This document shows positions 48,210 to 56,450 of a stretch of 64,000 bases of DNA, piece by piece (position 1 is the first letter of the stretch; each line of letters starts with the position of its first letter). The stretch is from Sideroxyarcus emersonii (GTDB lineage Bacteria > Pseudomonadota > Gammaproteobacteria > Burkholderiales > Gallionellaceae), in contig NZ_AP023423.1 of assembly GCF_021654335.1 (NCBI RefSeq), positions 342,001 to 406,000 on the forward strand. Reading direction: 5' to 3'. Under the pieces are notes generated by a model. The model worked only from the letters and a program-made list of their open reading frames with translations. It ran no database searches and was not told where the DNA came from. A program made the translations under genes and the position numbers.

Positions 48210-48949
48210 TGTTCAGAGCGTTACGCCGGAAGCTCCCCCCGCCTGTCGTCGAACAACGCAATATCCATCTTTCCGGCAAGGAAATCAGCTACACCCTCAA
48301 GCGCAGCGGCAGGCGCCGCAGCATCGGCCTGCGCATCGACGAGCGCGGGCTGACCGTCAACATGCCGCTGCGGGCTTCCGAAAAGTGGCTGCACAGCGTA
48401 TTGCAGGACAAGGCCGACTGGGTGGTGAAGCAGCTGGAGGGATGGCAATCGAAAAAGGTGCCGCCGATATTCTGGGCGGAAGGAGCGCGCATCCCGTTCC
48501 GTGGCGAAGAGTTCCTGTTGACGCTGACACCCAGGTTGCGCGGCGCCATCCCGCAATTGCACGGCGAGGTATTGCACGTGCCGGTCGGGCTGGAAGCGGA
48601 CGCTGCACACATCGAAAAGGCGGTGATGCTCTGGTACCGGCAGGAAGCGCTGCGCGTGTTCCAGGAATGCGTGGAGCATTTCGCGCCGTTGCTGCAGGTG
48701 ATGCCGCGCGAGATCAAGCTGTCGGCGGCGCGCACCCAGTGGGGCAGCTGCACCGCGCGCGGCGTGGTACGGCTGAACTGGCAGCTGGTGAAGATGCCGT
48801 TGCACCTGATCGACTACGTGGTGGTGCATGAACTGGCGCACCTGGTCGAGATGAACCATTCGCCCGCCTTCTGGCGCGTGGTGGAAAGCGCATGCCCGGA
48901 CTATATGCAGTGTCGCGCGGAATTGCGCAGCTACGGCGTGGCGGAATAG
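48209..48949 (+). CDS. YgjP-like (SprT-type) zinc metallopeptidase domain protein
   Basis: A 246-residue protein of the DUF45/M48-related family. Metal site HELAHLVEMNHSPAFWRVVE (HExxH with a third His 6 residues later) and the preceding family signature SAARTQWGSCTARGVVRLNW. In family members the N-terminal half has a beta-rich region as here (SYTLKRSGRRRSIGLRIDER). E. coli YgjP is of uncertain function. It is the last gene of the glyQ-to-plsC string; 251 bp without a gene follow. Confidence 0.88.
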   Translation: MFRALRRKLPPPVVEQRNIHLSGKEISYTLKRSGRRRSIGLRIDERGLTVNMPLRASEKWLHSVLQDKADWVVKQLEGWQSKKVPPIFWAEGARIPFRGEEFLLTLTPRLRGAIPQLHGEVLHVPVGLEADAAHIEKAVMLWYRQEALRVFQECVEHFAPLLQVMPREIKLSAARTQWGSCTARGVVRLNWQLVKMPLHLIDYVVVHELAHLVEMNHSPAFWRVVESACPDYMQCRAELRSYGVAE

Positions 48950-49200
48950 GCAGGGCGGCGCCCCGGCTACGCCAATCTGCCCCGCAAGTTGTCCAAAGGC
49001 ATTTTTCCCTGCGACAATTTGTCACATTCCCAAACAGCGGGAACGGTTCTAGAGTTCGTCCTGCCAGGTGGACGAGGATGCGATCCCAGTAGTCTCCTCC
49101 CCCAGATCACTGAAGCATCGAAGCAAGCTATTCCGTCTGCCTGGCTCCTTCCCGTCGCTTGCCGCCGGTCCCGACGCTTCCCGGGTCGGATCGCAGGCAT

Positions 49201-49512
49201 CTAGAACACCAGTTTCGTTCCTGCACCCAGTTGCACGAGTTCGCCCAGTCTGGCGAACAGCTCGCTGCCGTCGCGCTGGCTGATCCAGCGGCCGTCCTGC
49301 AGGGCATAGTGGAATCCGCCCGATTTCGCGGCGAGCCAGATCTCCCGGTTGGGCACGTGGCGATTGATGATGACTTTGCTGCCATCGGCAAAGTCCATTT
49401 CCAGCACCGTGCCGTTGCTGTCGTAATCGATATCTGCATCGCCGTCGTCTATCGCCCGTTCGATGCGCCGGAATACCGCATCGGCCTGTTCGTTGAATTC
49501 GCTCTCTGTCAT
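49201..49512 (-). CDS. cyaY: Frataxin homologue CyaY
   Basis: Iron-binding regulator of Fe-S cluster assembly on IscS/IscU. The 103 residues have an acidic first helix (FRRIERAIDDGDADIDYD), the beta-sheet core LEMDFADGSKVIINRH, REIWLAAKSGGFHYAL and SELFARLGELVQL. It lies 14 bp downstream of a gene encoding a membrane protein with a second frataxin-like domain and shares its promoter, so it is probably co-transcribed. cyaY divergent from lysA is the usual arrangement. Confidence 0.95.
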   Translation of the reverse strand: MTESEFNEQADAVFRRIERAIDDGDADIDYDSNGTVLEMDFADGSKVIINRHVPNREIWLAAKSGGFHYALQDGRWISQRDGSELFARLGELVQLGAGTKLVF

Positions 49513-49526
49513 GTCCGGTTCCTCGG

Positions 49527-50822
49527 TTAACGCCGTCCGATCAGCAGCTGGCTGTCGTGTTGGCTGACTTGAAAATTGCGCAGCACGTTGGTGCCGAGCA
49601 GGTTGGTTTCCGTGTCCGGCAGTACCGCCACGGTGATGTTCTCCAGTGCGAAGCGGCCAAGCTTCATGTGCGGCACCAGGGCGATGCAGCCGGCCGCAGG
49701 GGTGTTCGCAGCCGGAGGCTGTACCGCCTTGCAGTTGCGGATGCCTGCCTGGCGGGCAAGGCTGCTGGAGACGGAGGTGACCGGTGAGTCGGTATCCAGC
49801 ATGAACACGATGGGGGTGTCGTCGATGCTGCCCGGCAGGTAGAAGTGTCCATCCGCATGGCGTGCCACCTGCATGCGGCCGTCGCCGGTGTAGTTCGGGA
49901 GCGGTGCCGAGGCGGCCGGATGGAAGGTTTTAACCAGCACCTGCAGGTCCGCGATGCCGCTGCCGGATGTTTGCATGGCGACCTGCACCGGTTTGCCGGC
50001 CTGCACGCTCAGCGGCTGGTCGAATTTCAGCAAGTGGCCTTCCGAGAAACCGTTGCGCGGGTTGCACCAATTGTCGCCGACACTGAACATCATGTCGTAC
50101 CGTCCGGCAGGCAGGCGCACGGCGGCAACCTGTCCGGCATGCACCAATATCGACAACGAGGGAGTGGCGCTCTCTGCCGCGGTGAGGATCAGCAGCACGG
50201 GATGCGGGTGGTCGTTCTTCAGGGTGACCTCGGGGTCGTCCGGGCCGCCGGTGCGCATGCGGTTGGCCGGGAAGAGGCTCACATTGCCGTTGGCGGGCAA
50301 TGCGCCTTCGCACGGGTAGTGCAGCTGATTGAGCGACAGGGTGGGTGTCCGGGTCGTCGCCGGTCCCGATGCCTGCGGTTTCCCCGGCCGCTGCATCGAC
50401 CAGAAGATCAGCGCGGAGGCGAGCAGTACGATGACGACATTGCGCAGCATGTGGTTGTTCCCGGCGGTGCGCATGGGGACGGGAGAGGGCGTTGCCTGGG
50501 CCATGCGCGCGCGCGCATTGCGCGGATCGCTGGCGATCGCCAGATCGATGGCTTCGTTCAGCCTGGCGAAGAGCTCGCTCTGGTCGTGCGCACGCCAGGT
50601 GCCTGCGTGATGGATGAACTCGATGCCGCCGGTGCGCGCGGCCAGCCACACGTTGTTTGTCCGCGCATCGAGGTTGATCAGGATGCGCTGCTTGTCGGCG
50701 AATTCCAGGCGCAGCGCATTGCCGTCCAGGTGCTGGCGGATATCCTCGCTGCGTGCATCCACCATCTGCCTGATGCGCGCGAACAGCGCGCTGCGCGGTT
50801 CGTTGCCTGGGCTTTCCGTCAT
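49527..50822 (-). CDS. Membrane protein: frataxin-like domain fused to an aspartic-protease-like domain
   Basis: A 431-residue protein. Residues 1-98 align along their whole length with CyaY next door: both open MTES, share FAD then ILIN/VIIN, WLAARTGG versus WLAAKSGG, and SELFARL. A single transmembrane helix follows (RNVVIVLLASALIFWSM, about 127-143), then a periplasmic domain (160-280) with GDNWCNPRNGFSEG, and a C-terminal retropepsin-like domain (about 326-425) with TPIVFMLDTDSPVTSVSSSL and NLLGTNVLRNFQVS. The catalytic DTG triplet reads DTD (343-345), so activity is doubtful. The start is the ATG at 50822; longer frames run into lptM. It probably arose by duplication of cyaY and fusion. 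Confidence 0.8.
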   Translation of the reverse strand: MTESPGNEPRSALFARIRQMVDARSEDIRQHLDGNALRLEFADKQRILINLDARTNNVWLAARTGGIEFIHHAGTWRAHDQSELFARLNEAIDLAIASDPRNARARMAQATPSPVPMRTAGNNHMLRNVVIVLLASALIFWSMQRPGKPQASGPATTRTPTLSLNQLHYPCEGALPANGNVSLFPANRMRTGGPDDPEVTLKNDHPHPVLLILTAAESATPSLSILVHAGQVAAVRLPAGRYDMMFSVGDNWCNPRNGFSEGHLLKFDQPLSVQAGKPVQVAMQTSGSGIADLQVLVKTFHPAASAPLPNYTGDGRMQVARHADGHFYLPGSIDDTPIVFMLDTDSPVTSVSSSLARQAGIRNCKAVQPPAANTPAAGCIALVPHMKLGRFALENITVAVLPDTETNLLGTNVLRNFQVSQHDSQLLIGRR

Positions 50823-50827
50823 ATAAT
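50822..50827 (+). promoter_or_regulatory. -10 box for lptM-lysA
   Basis: TATAAT 19 bases before the lptM ATG, overlapping the start codon of the divergent frataxin-fusion gene. The two divergent start codons are only 24 bp apart, so the promoters for each must lie inside the other gene's start region. Confidence 0.5.
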
Positions 50828-50846
50828 CGCGCCCGTTCTGATTGTT

Positions 50847-51038
50847 ATGAAAGATAAAGTCATGCGCATCGCCGGCATTATGTTGCTGTTGACCGTCATC
50901 CTGCAAGGATGCGGACGCAAAGGTCCGCTGTTCCTGCCGCCCCCGCCGACCGCAGCTCCGGCGGCAGCCGCCCAGCCGGCCGCCTCGCAAGTTGCTCCGG
51001 CACAACCCGCTCCCGCAAATCCAGAAAGCAAGAAGTGA
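50847..51038 (+). CDS. lptM: LPS translocon maturation chaperone LptM (YifL-type lipoprotein)
   Basis: A 63-residue lipoprotein. The signal peptide ends in the lipobox LQGC (after IMLLLTVI) and the mature part begins CGRKGPLFLPPPP, the hallmark of YifL/LptM, which helps LptD reach its native disulfide state. A Pro/Ala-rich tail follows. ATG at 50847 or, five codons later, ATG at 50862 could be the start. lysA follows 2 bp after the stop, as in many proteobacteria. Confidence 0.88.
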   Translation: MKDKVMRIAGIMLLLTVILQGCGRKGPLFLPPPPTAAPAAAAQPAASQVAPAQPAPANPESKK

Positions 51039-51040
51039 CC

Positions 51041-52288
51041 ATGAACGAATATTTCCATTATCAGCAGGACCAGTTGTTCGCCGAGGGCGTGGCGTTGAGC
51101 GATATCGCCCGGCGCTTCGGTACGCCGTGTTACGTCTATTCCCGTGCGGCGCTGACCGATGGCTATCGCCAGTTCGACGAAGCGCTCAAGAGCCGCGAGC
51201 ATCTGATCTGCTACGCGGTGAAAGCCAATTCCAACCTCGCCATCCTCAATCTGTTCGCCCGCCTGGGAGCCGGATTCGACATCGTTTCCGGCGGCGAACT
51301 GCAGCGCGTGCTGGCGGCAGGCGGGGCGGCCGGCAAGGTGGTGTTTTCCGGTGTCGGCAAGAGCGAGGCGGAGATGCGCCAGGCGCTGGAGGCGGAGATC
51401 CTCTGCTTCAACGTCGAATCGGCACCCGAACTGGACCGGTTGAATGCGCTGGCGGGCAGCATGGGCAAGGTGGCGCCGGTCAGCCTGCGCGTGAATCCGG
51501 ACGTGGATGCCAAGACCCATCCTTACATCTCCACCGGACTCAAGCAGAACAAATTCGGCGTGGCCTATACCGAAGCCCTGGCGCTGTACCGGAAGGCAGC
51601 CGACATGCCGCACGTGCGCGTCACCGGCATGGACTGCCATATCGGTTCGCAGCTCACCGAGACCAGCCCGTTCATCGCGGCAGCGGAGAAAGTCCTGGCG
51701 CTGGTGGACAAACTGGCTGCGGCGGGCATCACGCTGGAGCATCTCGATCTGGGCGGCGGGCTGGGTATCCGCTACGACGACGAGACGCCGCCTTCCATCG
51801 CCGAGTATGGGAAAGCCCTGTTGGCAGCGCTGCAAGGCCGTTCCGAGAAGCTCATCGTCGAACCCGGCCGGGTGCTGGTCGGCAATGCCGGCGTGCTGCT
51901 GACGCGCATCGAATATCTCAAGCATGGCGAAGAAAAGAACTTTGCCATCGTCGATGCGGCGATGAACGACCTCATGCGCCCGGCACTGTACGATGCCTAT
52001 CACGCGATTCTGCCGCTGCAGAAACGGGATGATCCGGCGCAGCGATACGAGGTGGTGGGGCCGATCTGCGAGACCGGGGATTTCATCGGCCATGCACGCG
52101 AGATGGCCGTGGATAAAGGAGATGCGCTTGCCGTGATGTCCGCCGGAGCGTACGGAATGAGCATGAGTTCGAACTACAACACGCGTCCCCGGGCTGCCGA
52201 AGTGATGGTCGACGGGGCAGTCGCACACCTGATCCGGGAACGCGAAACAGTGCGCCAGCTCTACGCTGCAGAGAAAATCGTCGCGTGA
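51041..52288 (+). CDS. lysA: Diaminopimelate decarboxylase
   Basis: PLP enzyme catalysing the last step of lysine synthesis. The 415 residues have the PLP lysine in CYAVKANSNLAIL, VSGGELQRVLAAG, the His in MDCHIGSQLTE, the phosphate-binding LDLGGGLGIRYDDE, and the substrate/PLP motif PICETGDFIG, with YNTRPRAAEV at the C-terminus. The ATG at 51041 is the natural start right after lptM. Monocistronic with lptM. Confidence 0.96.
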   Translation: MNEYFHYQQDQLFAEGVALSDIARRFGTPCYVYSRAALTDGYRQFDEALKSREHLICYAVKANSNLAILNLFARLGAGFDIVSGGELQRVLAAGGAAGKVVFSGVGKSEAEMRQALEAEILCFNVESAPELDRLNALAGSMGKVAPVSLRVNPDVDAKTHPYISTGLKQNKFGVAYTEALALYRKAADMPHVRVTGMDCHIGSQLTETSPFIAAAEKVLALVDKLAAAGITLEHLDLGGGLGIRYDDETPPSIAEYGKALLAALQGRSEKLIVEPGRVLVGNAGVLLTRIEYLKHGEEKNFAIVDAAMNDLMRPALYDAYHAILPLQKRDDPAQRYEVVGPICETGDFIGHAREMAVDKGDALAVMSAGAYGMSMSSNYNTRPRAAEVMVDGAVAHLIRERETVRQLYAAEKIVA

Positions 52289-52317
52289 AAATTATTCGAA
52301 AATAATGCACAAAAGTG

Positions 52318-52347
52318 TTGCGCAATTTTTTTAATCGCGCATAGAAT
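52318..52347 (+). promoter_or_regulatory. Promoter of the H1-like gene
   Basis: TTGCGC (52318-52323) and TAGAAT (52342-52347) with an 18-bp spacer in a 172-bp gap, about 115 bp upstream of the start codon, giving a ~107-base leader. Confidence 0.5.
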
Positions 52348-52460
52348 GGCATCACCGTGCGTGTTGGGAGATTTCAAGCAGTAGAAAGGCGCATCGGGAG
52401 TGCAGTTGGTGCACGCAATGTTGTCACTGGTTAGTCCATCAATTTTTATAAGGAATGAAA

Positions 52461-52736
52461 ATGGCTGCAACAACCAAAGCAAAGAGCACCACCACCAAGA
52501 AGGCTGCCGCCAAGAAGCCTGCAGCGAAAAAAGCAGCAGCGAAGAAGCCAGCCGCCAAAAAAGTAGCCGCCAAGAAACCGGCAGCGAAAAAGGCAGCAGC
52601 GAAGAAGCCAGCCGCCAAAAAAGTAGCCGCCAAGAAACCGGCAGCGAAAAAAGCAGCAGCGAAAAAACCTGCCAAGAAAGCAACAGCCAAATCGGCTGCC
52701 GCTCCTGCAGCAGGCAAAGGCATCCTCGGCGCCTAA
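52461..52736 (+). CDS. Histone H1-like Lys/Ala-rich protein
   Basis: A 91-residue, highly basic protein made almost wholly of Ala, Lys and Pro (KKPAAKK repeats), like the C-terminal tails of eukaryotic H1, AlgP or Hc1-type bacterial proteins. It has no globular domain and probably binds DNA or RNA non-specifically. The second ATG at 52461 is preferred to 52455 because AAGGA is 6 bases before it. The short end GKGILGA is the only non-repetitive part besides the N-terminus. The 60-bp internal DNA repeat makes its length likely to vary between strains. Confidence 0.85.
   Translation: MAATTKAKSTTTKKAAAKKPAAKKAAAKKPAAKKVAAKKPAAKKAAAKKPAAKKVAAKKPAAKKAAAKKPAKKATAKSAAAPAAGKGILGA
52521..52670 (+). 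repeat. 60-bp tandem repeat inside the H1-like gene
   Basis: Units 52521-52580 and 52581-52640 differ at one base; a third partial unit runs to about 52670. Each encodes 20 residues of the pattern PAAKKxAAKK, so copy-number change keeps the frame. Confidence 0.95.
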
Positions 52737-52994
52737 GCTTCGTAGATTGGGGCGGGCGCCGGGTCGTTGCGTTTCGCCCTTTCTGCGACCTCCGCTTCGT
52801 CGGAGTGCAGCATGTTGTTCCCTTCGTGTTTGTTGAGCCTCTTCAGCGAACCGCTCTGTTATTCACCCCGAAATTTCCGCTCATGAATGCTGCGCGCAGG
52901 TTGCGTTCGCGCACGATTTGCTTCTTGCGTGCAAAAGGTTTTGCTGCGCGGGATTCGGCTGGCGCCGCCGTCGCGGGCCGATACGGGGCGAGGA

Positions 52995-53867
52995 TTAATC
53001 CGCTGCAGCGAGGATGGGCTTGGCCTCGGAATACAGGAATTCCAGGTCGTCCTCATCGATCTGCAGGATCGCCAGGCAGGCAGCGGCCAATTTCGGCCAT
53101 TCCTGCGTGACTCCCAGACCGAGTTGCTGCTGCGAGAAATATTCCGCCAGCTGGGCGGTCGCGATGAACTGGCAGCTGGATTTAGGCAAGGTGGAGTCGG
53201 CAGCCAGGGCTGCGAGCGAATGGTGATGGCGGATGGCTTGGTACATGTCTTCTTCCAGCCACCAGCTCTGGGCCAGTCTGCTGCCGACGATGGTGTGGTT
53301 GATATTCAGCTGCAAGTCTTCCGATGCGGTGAATTCATTGAGTGCATCGCTGTTCGCCTGCCCCAGGATTTCCTTGTAGTTCGGAAAACGCATCATCAGC
53401 ACCGGGATGCCGCAGTCATGGAACAGGCCAAAGGTATAGGCGTCGTCGGCGTTCAGGCTGGGGGTATCCAGTTTGCGCGCGAGCCAGGCGGAAAGGCGCG
53501 CTGTACGTGCCGATGCATCCCAGAAACGGAGCATGTTCGGCGTGTCCGGGAACAGGTTGCGCAGGATGATGCCGGCGATGGTGTGGCTGGCCACCCTGAG
53601 GCCGAGTATCGACAGCGCATCGTAGACCGTGCGCGCGCGCTGCGGGCGGACGAAGTGCGGCGAATTGGTGGCCCTGATCAGCCCGGCGGCAAGGGCGACG
53701 TCCGCGCTGATGATGTTGCTCAATCGATGGTAGTCAGGATCTTCCTTGTGCATCTCATCCATGATGCGCATAAGGATTTCGGGGCAGGGCGGAATCTCTA
53801 TATCGAGCAGGGAACGTTCAAGTTGCGTGTCGACCCTGGAAAGTTGAATGGGTGAGCTATCGGTCAT
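52995..53867 (-). CDS. HDOD domain protein
   Basis: A 290-residue cytosolic protein. The HDOD domain covers about residues 20-215: EIPPCPEILMRIMDEM, SNIISADVALAAGLIRATNS, and FGLFHDCGIPVLMMRFP, where HDC replaces the HD of true phosphohydrolases. Proteins of this class act in signalling with c-di-GMP enzymes or two-component systems rather than as enzymes. The start ATG at 53867 is preferred to upstream frames without homology. It is divergent from a GGDEF-EAL gene, 203 bp away. 258 bp on the other side hold no gene. Confidence 0.88.
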   Translation of the reverse strand: MTDSSPIQLSRVDTQLERSLLDIEIPPCPEILMRIMDEMHKEDPDYHRLSNIISADVALAAGLIRATNSPHFVRPQRARTVYDALSILGLRVASHTIAGIILRNLFPDTPNMLRFWDASARTARLSAWLARKLDTPSLNADDAYTFGLFHDCGIPVLMMRFPNYKEILGQANSDALNEFTASEDLQLNINHTIVGSRLAQSWWLEEDMYQAIRHHHSLAALAADSTLPKSSCQFIATAQLAEYFSQQQLGLGVTQEWPKLAAACLAILQIDEDDLEFLYSEAKPILAAAD

Positions 53868-54070
53868 TTCAGAGTCGTGTGCGTGATAAGATTGCCGCCT
53901 AATGATTGTTGTCTTCGCCAGTGCGCCGATAGTGCAAAATAACACAGGTCGGGTTTTGCTGGCTACGGATTTCAAGTCATCGGGCAAGCCTTGGGGGCAA
54001 TGATCCCGCCCGTGCAGCAACGCAAGAATAACCATCCAAAATCCCGTCCGGCCAGGAGAGATTCGCATCA

Positions 54071-56326
54071 ATGAAAAAGAACGGGTCGTTCAATCCGAAT
54101 AGCGCCAGTCAGGGACGGAACGAGGGGTACAAGGCCGCCTTCCTCGACAGCGTGTTCCTGTTCGGCGGCATCATCGCGCTGGGGATGGGCTTCATCCGCT
54201 GGCAGACCAGCGTTACGCTGGGCATGATCGATTTCGGCTTCGCCGGTTTCTGTTTCGCCCTGCGCATATATTTGCGCCGGCCTGGCAGCAACGTCGATCT
54301 GGCAAGTTCGGTCGCGCTGGCGCTGTCCTATGGAATGTTCACGGCAGTCTACATACTGGCGCCTTACAACACGATGCGGTTGTCGCTGTTCTTCCTGCTG
54401 TCGGCGGCGGCGTTCTTCCTGCAAGGTCGCAGGGCCGGGCGCATCTGGCTGGCCATCATCCTGCTGACCATTGTGGTCATCGATGCATTGCCCTATTTCT
54501 CCACGGGTTACTCGCACGTCGACGCGCTGAGCGGTTGCCTGTATCTGCTCGTGCTGTTCATGATCTTCGAGAAATACGAGACCTTCCGCGAATTGCAGCG
54601 CGCGCACGAGGACGAGCGGGAGGTGTTGCGCCTGACCGAAGAGCGTTTGCGTCATGCGCTGGAAGGGGCGGGCGACGCGGTGTGGGACTGGCGGCTGAAA
54701 AGCGGGGAATTCCATTATTCCAGGCGTTTTGCCGAGATGCTGGGGTATGCCGAAGATGAGCTGGGCGATCGTTCCGGGAGCGTGTTCAAGGTCGTGCATG
54801 CCGACGATGAGCGGCGCGTCAGGAACGAGTTGCGCGGGTTCCTCAAGCGGAAGACCGGCTACTATGTTTCGGAGATACGCCTCGTATGCAAGGACGGCAG
54901 CTGGAAGTGGATACTGTGCCGCGGCACAGTCACGCAGCGGGACGAAGCGGGCGAACCGGTCCTCATGGTCGGGACCTTTTCCGACATCACCCAGCTGAAG
55001 CAGCACGAGAAACAGCTGGAGCACATCGCGCACTACGATGCGTTGACCGGCATACCCAATCGCGTGCTGCTGGCCGACCGCCTGCAGCAGGCGCTGGCGC
55101 ACAGCAAGCGGGAAGGCACCATCCTGGCAGTCTGTTACCTCGATCTGGACGGTTTCAAGCTGGTCAACGACACCATGGGGCACGAGGCCGGCGACAAGGT
55201 CCTGATCGAAGTGACGCAGCGCATCAAGAACTCGATCCGGGGCGACGACACGGTCGCCCGCCTGGGCGGCGACGAATTCGCCGTCCTGCTGCTCGGATTG
55301 CACGCCGCCGACGAATGCTCGGCCAGTCTGAACCGCCTGCTGGAGGCGATCAGCCAGCCGATCGAGATCCGGAACAAGCTGTTCGAAGTCAGCGCCAGTA
55401 TCGGCGTCGCAACCTATCCCGGGGGTGACCACGATGCCGACACCCTGCTGCGGCATGCCGATCAGGCGATGTATACCGCCAAGCAATCGGGCAAGAATCG
55501 CTACTTTCTCTACGATGCGGAAAACGACCAGCGCACGCGCAGCCACCACGAATTCCTGCGGCGCCTTGCGCTTGCCCTGGGGCGGAACGAATTCGAGCTG
55601 TATTACCAGCCCAAGGTCGACATGCGCTCCCTCCAGCTGGTGGGAGCGGAGGCGCTGATCCGCTGGCGCCATCCCGAGCGCGGCTTGCTCGCCCCGGCGG
55701 AATTCCTGTATGCGATCGAGGGCACGACGCTGGAGATCGAGCTGGGGGACTGGGTTGTCGCGACGGCACTGCTCCAGCTGGAGAGATGGCACCAGGCGGG
55801 CTTGCCGATGCAGGTGAGCATCAATATCTCGGCCGGCTACCTGCAGGCGAAGGATTTCGCCTGGAAATTGAAACGCAAGATCCTGCGCCACCCGGGCTTG
55901 CCGCAAGGCTGCCTGCAGGTCGAGGTGCTGGAGACGGCCGCGCTGGAAGACATCCCGCGGGTGAGCGACACCATCGAGCGTTGCCGCAAGATCGGCATCA
56001 GCTTCGCCCTGGATGACTTTGGTACCGGCTATTCCTCGCTGTCCTATCTGGGGCGCCTGCCGGTCGACACGCTCAAGATCGACCAGTCCTTCATCCGCGA
56101 CCTGCTGGGCGACCCGGGCGACCGCGCCATCGTGCAGGGCGTTATCGCGCTGGCCAAGGCGTTCGATCGCAAGATCGTCGCCGAGGGCGTGGAATCGGAA
56201 GAGCTGTTTCGGGAGCTGGTGGCGATGGGCTGCGAATACGGGCAAGGCTACGGTATCGCGCGGCCCATGCCGGCGAGCGAGTTGCCGGCATGGCTGGAAC
56301 AGTGGAACAGCGCACCGTTCAGCTGA
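54071..56326 (+). CDS. Membrane PAS-GGDEF-EAL protein (c-di-GMP turnover)
   Basis: A 751-residue protein. An N-terminal membrane region of five or six helices (about 20-165), a PAS domain with PAC (about 185-310), a GGDEF domain with intact GGDEF (about 399-403) and the inhibitory site RGDD five residues before it, and an EAL domain with EALIRWRHP (about 527), ALDDFGTGYSS and GVIALAKAFD motifs. Both catalytic motifs are intact, so it may make or degrade c-di-GMP depending on the PAS and membrane signals. Divergent from the HDOD gene. Confidence 0.93.
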   Translation: MKKNGSFNPNSASQGRNEGYKAAFLDSVFLFGGIIALGMGFIRWQTSVTLGMIDFGFAGFCFALRIYLRRPGSNVDLASSVALALSYGMFTAVYILAPYNTMRLSLFFLLSAAAFFLQGRRAGRIWLAIILLTIVVIDALPYFSTGYSHVDALSGCLYLLVLFMIFEKYETFRELQRAHEDEREVLRLTEERLRHALEGAGDAVWDWRLKSGEFHYSRRFAEMLGYAEDELGDRSGSVFKVVHADDERRVRNELRGFLKRKTGYYVSEIRLVCKDGSWKWILCRGTVTQRDEAGEPVLMVGTFSDITQLKQHEKQLEHIAHYDALTGIPNRVLLADRLQQALAHSKREGTILAVCYLDLDGFKLVNDTMGHEAGDKVLIEVTQRIKNSIRGDDTVARLGGDEFAVLLLGLHAADECSASLNRLLEAISQPIEIRNKLFEVSASIGVATYPGGDHDADTLLRHADQAMYTAKQSGKNRYFLYDAENDQRTRSHHEFLRRLALALGRNEFELYYQPKVDMRSLQLVGAEALIRWRHPERGLLAPAEFLYAIEGTTLEIELGDWVVATALLQLERWHQAGLPMQVSINISAGYLQAKDFAWKLKRKILRHPGLPQGCLQVEVLETAALEDIPRVSDTIERCRKIGISFALDDFGTGYSSLSYLGRLPVDTLKIDQSFIRDLLGDPGDRAIVQGVIALAKAFDRKIVAEGVESEELFRELVAMGCEYGQGYGIARPMPASELPAWLEQWNSAPFS

Positions 56327-56437
56327 GCACGGCTGGCGCAAGGCCGTCCCCGGCATGCTCCGCGACACCACCGCAGGCCCGCTCCAAAATACGGCGGTAA
56401 AGACAAAATGCACCTGAACCGCCAGCGTTTGTAAGGC

Positions 56438-56443
56438 TATAAT
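56438..56443 (+). promoter_or_regulatory. -10 box of the CorA-like gene, leaderless-type spacing
   Basis: TATAAT followed by 7 bases and the ATG at 56451; no Shine-Dalgarno. The same spacing occurs at kdsD. Confidence 0.6.
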
Positions 56444-56450
56444 TCCGCCC

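Noticed and set aside
52439..52723. Minus-strand frame with a repetitive hydrophobic protein (AAAFFAAGFLAATFLAAG)
   Set aside because: It is the antisense of the Lys/Ala-rich H1-like gene; the plus strand has the Shine-Dalgarno and sensible product.
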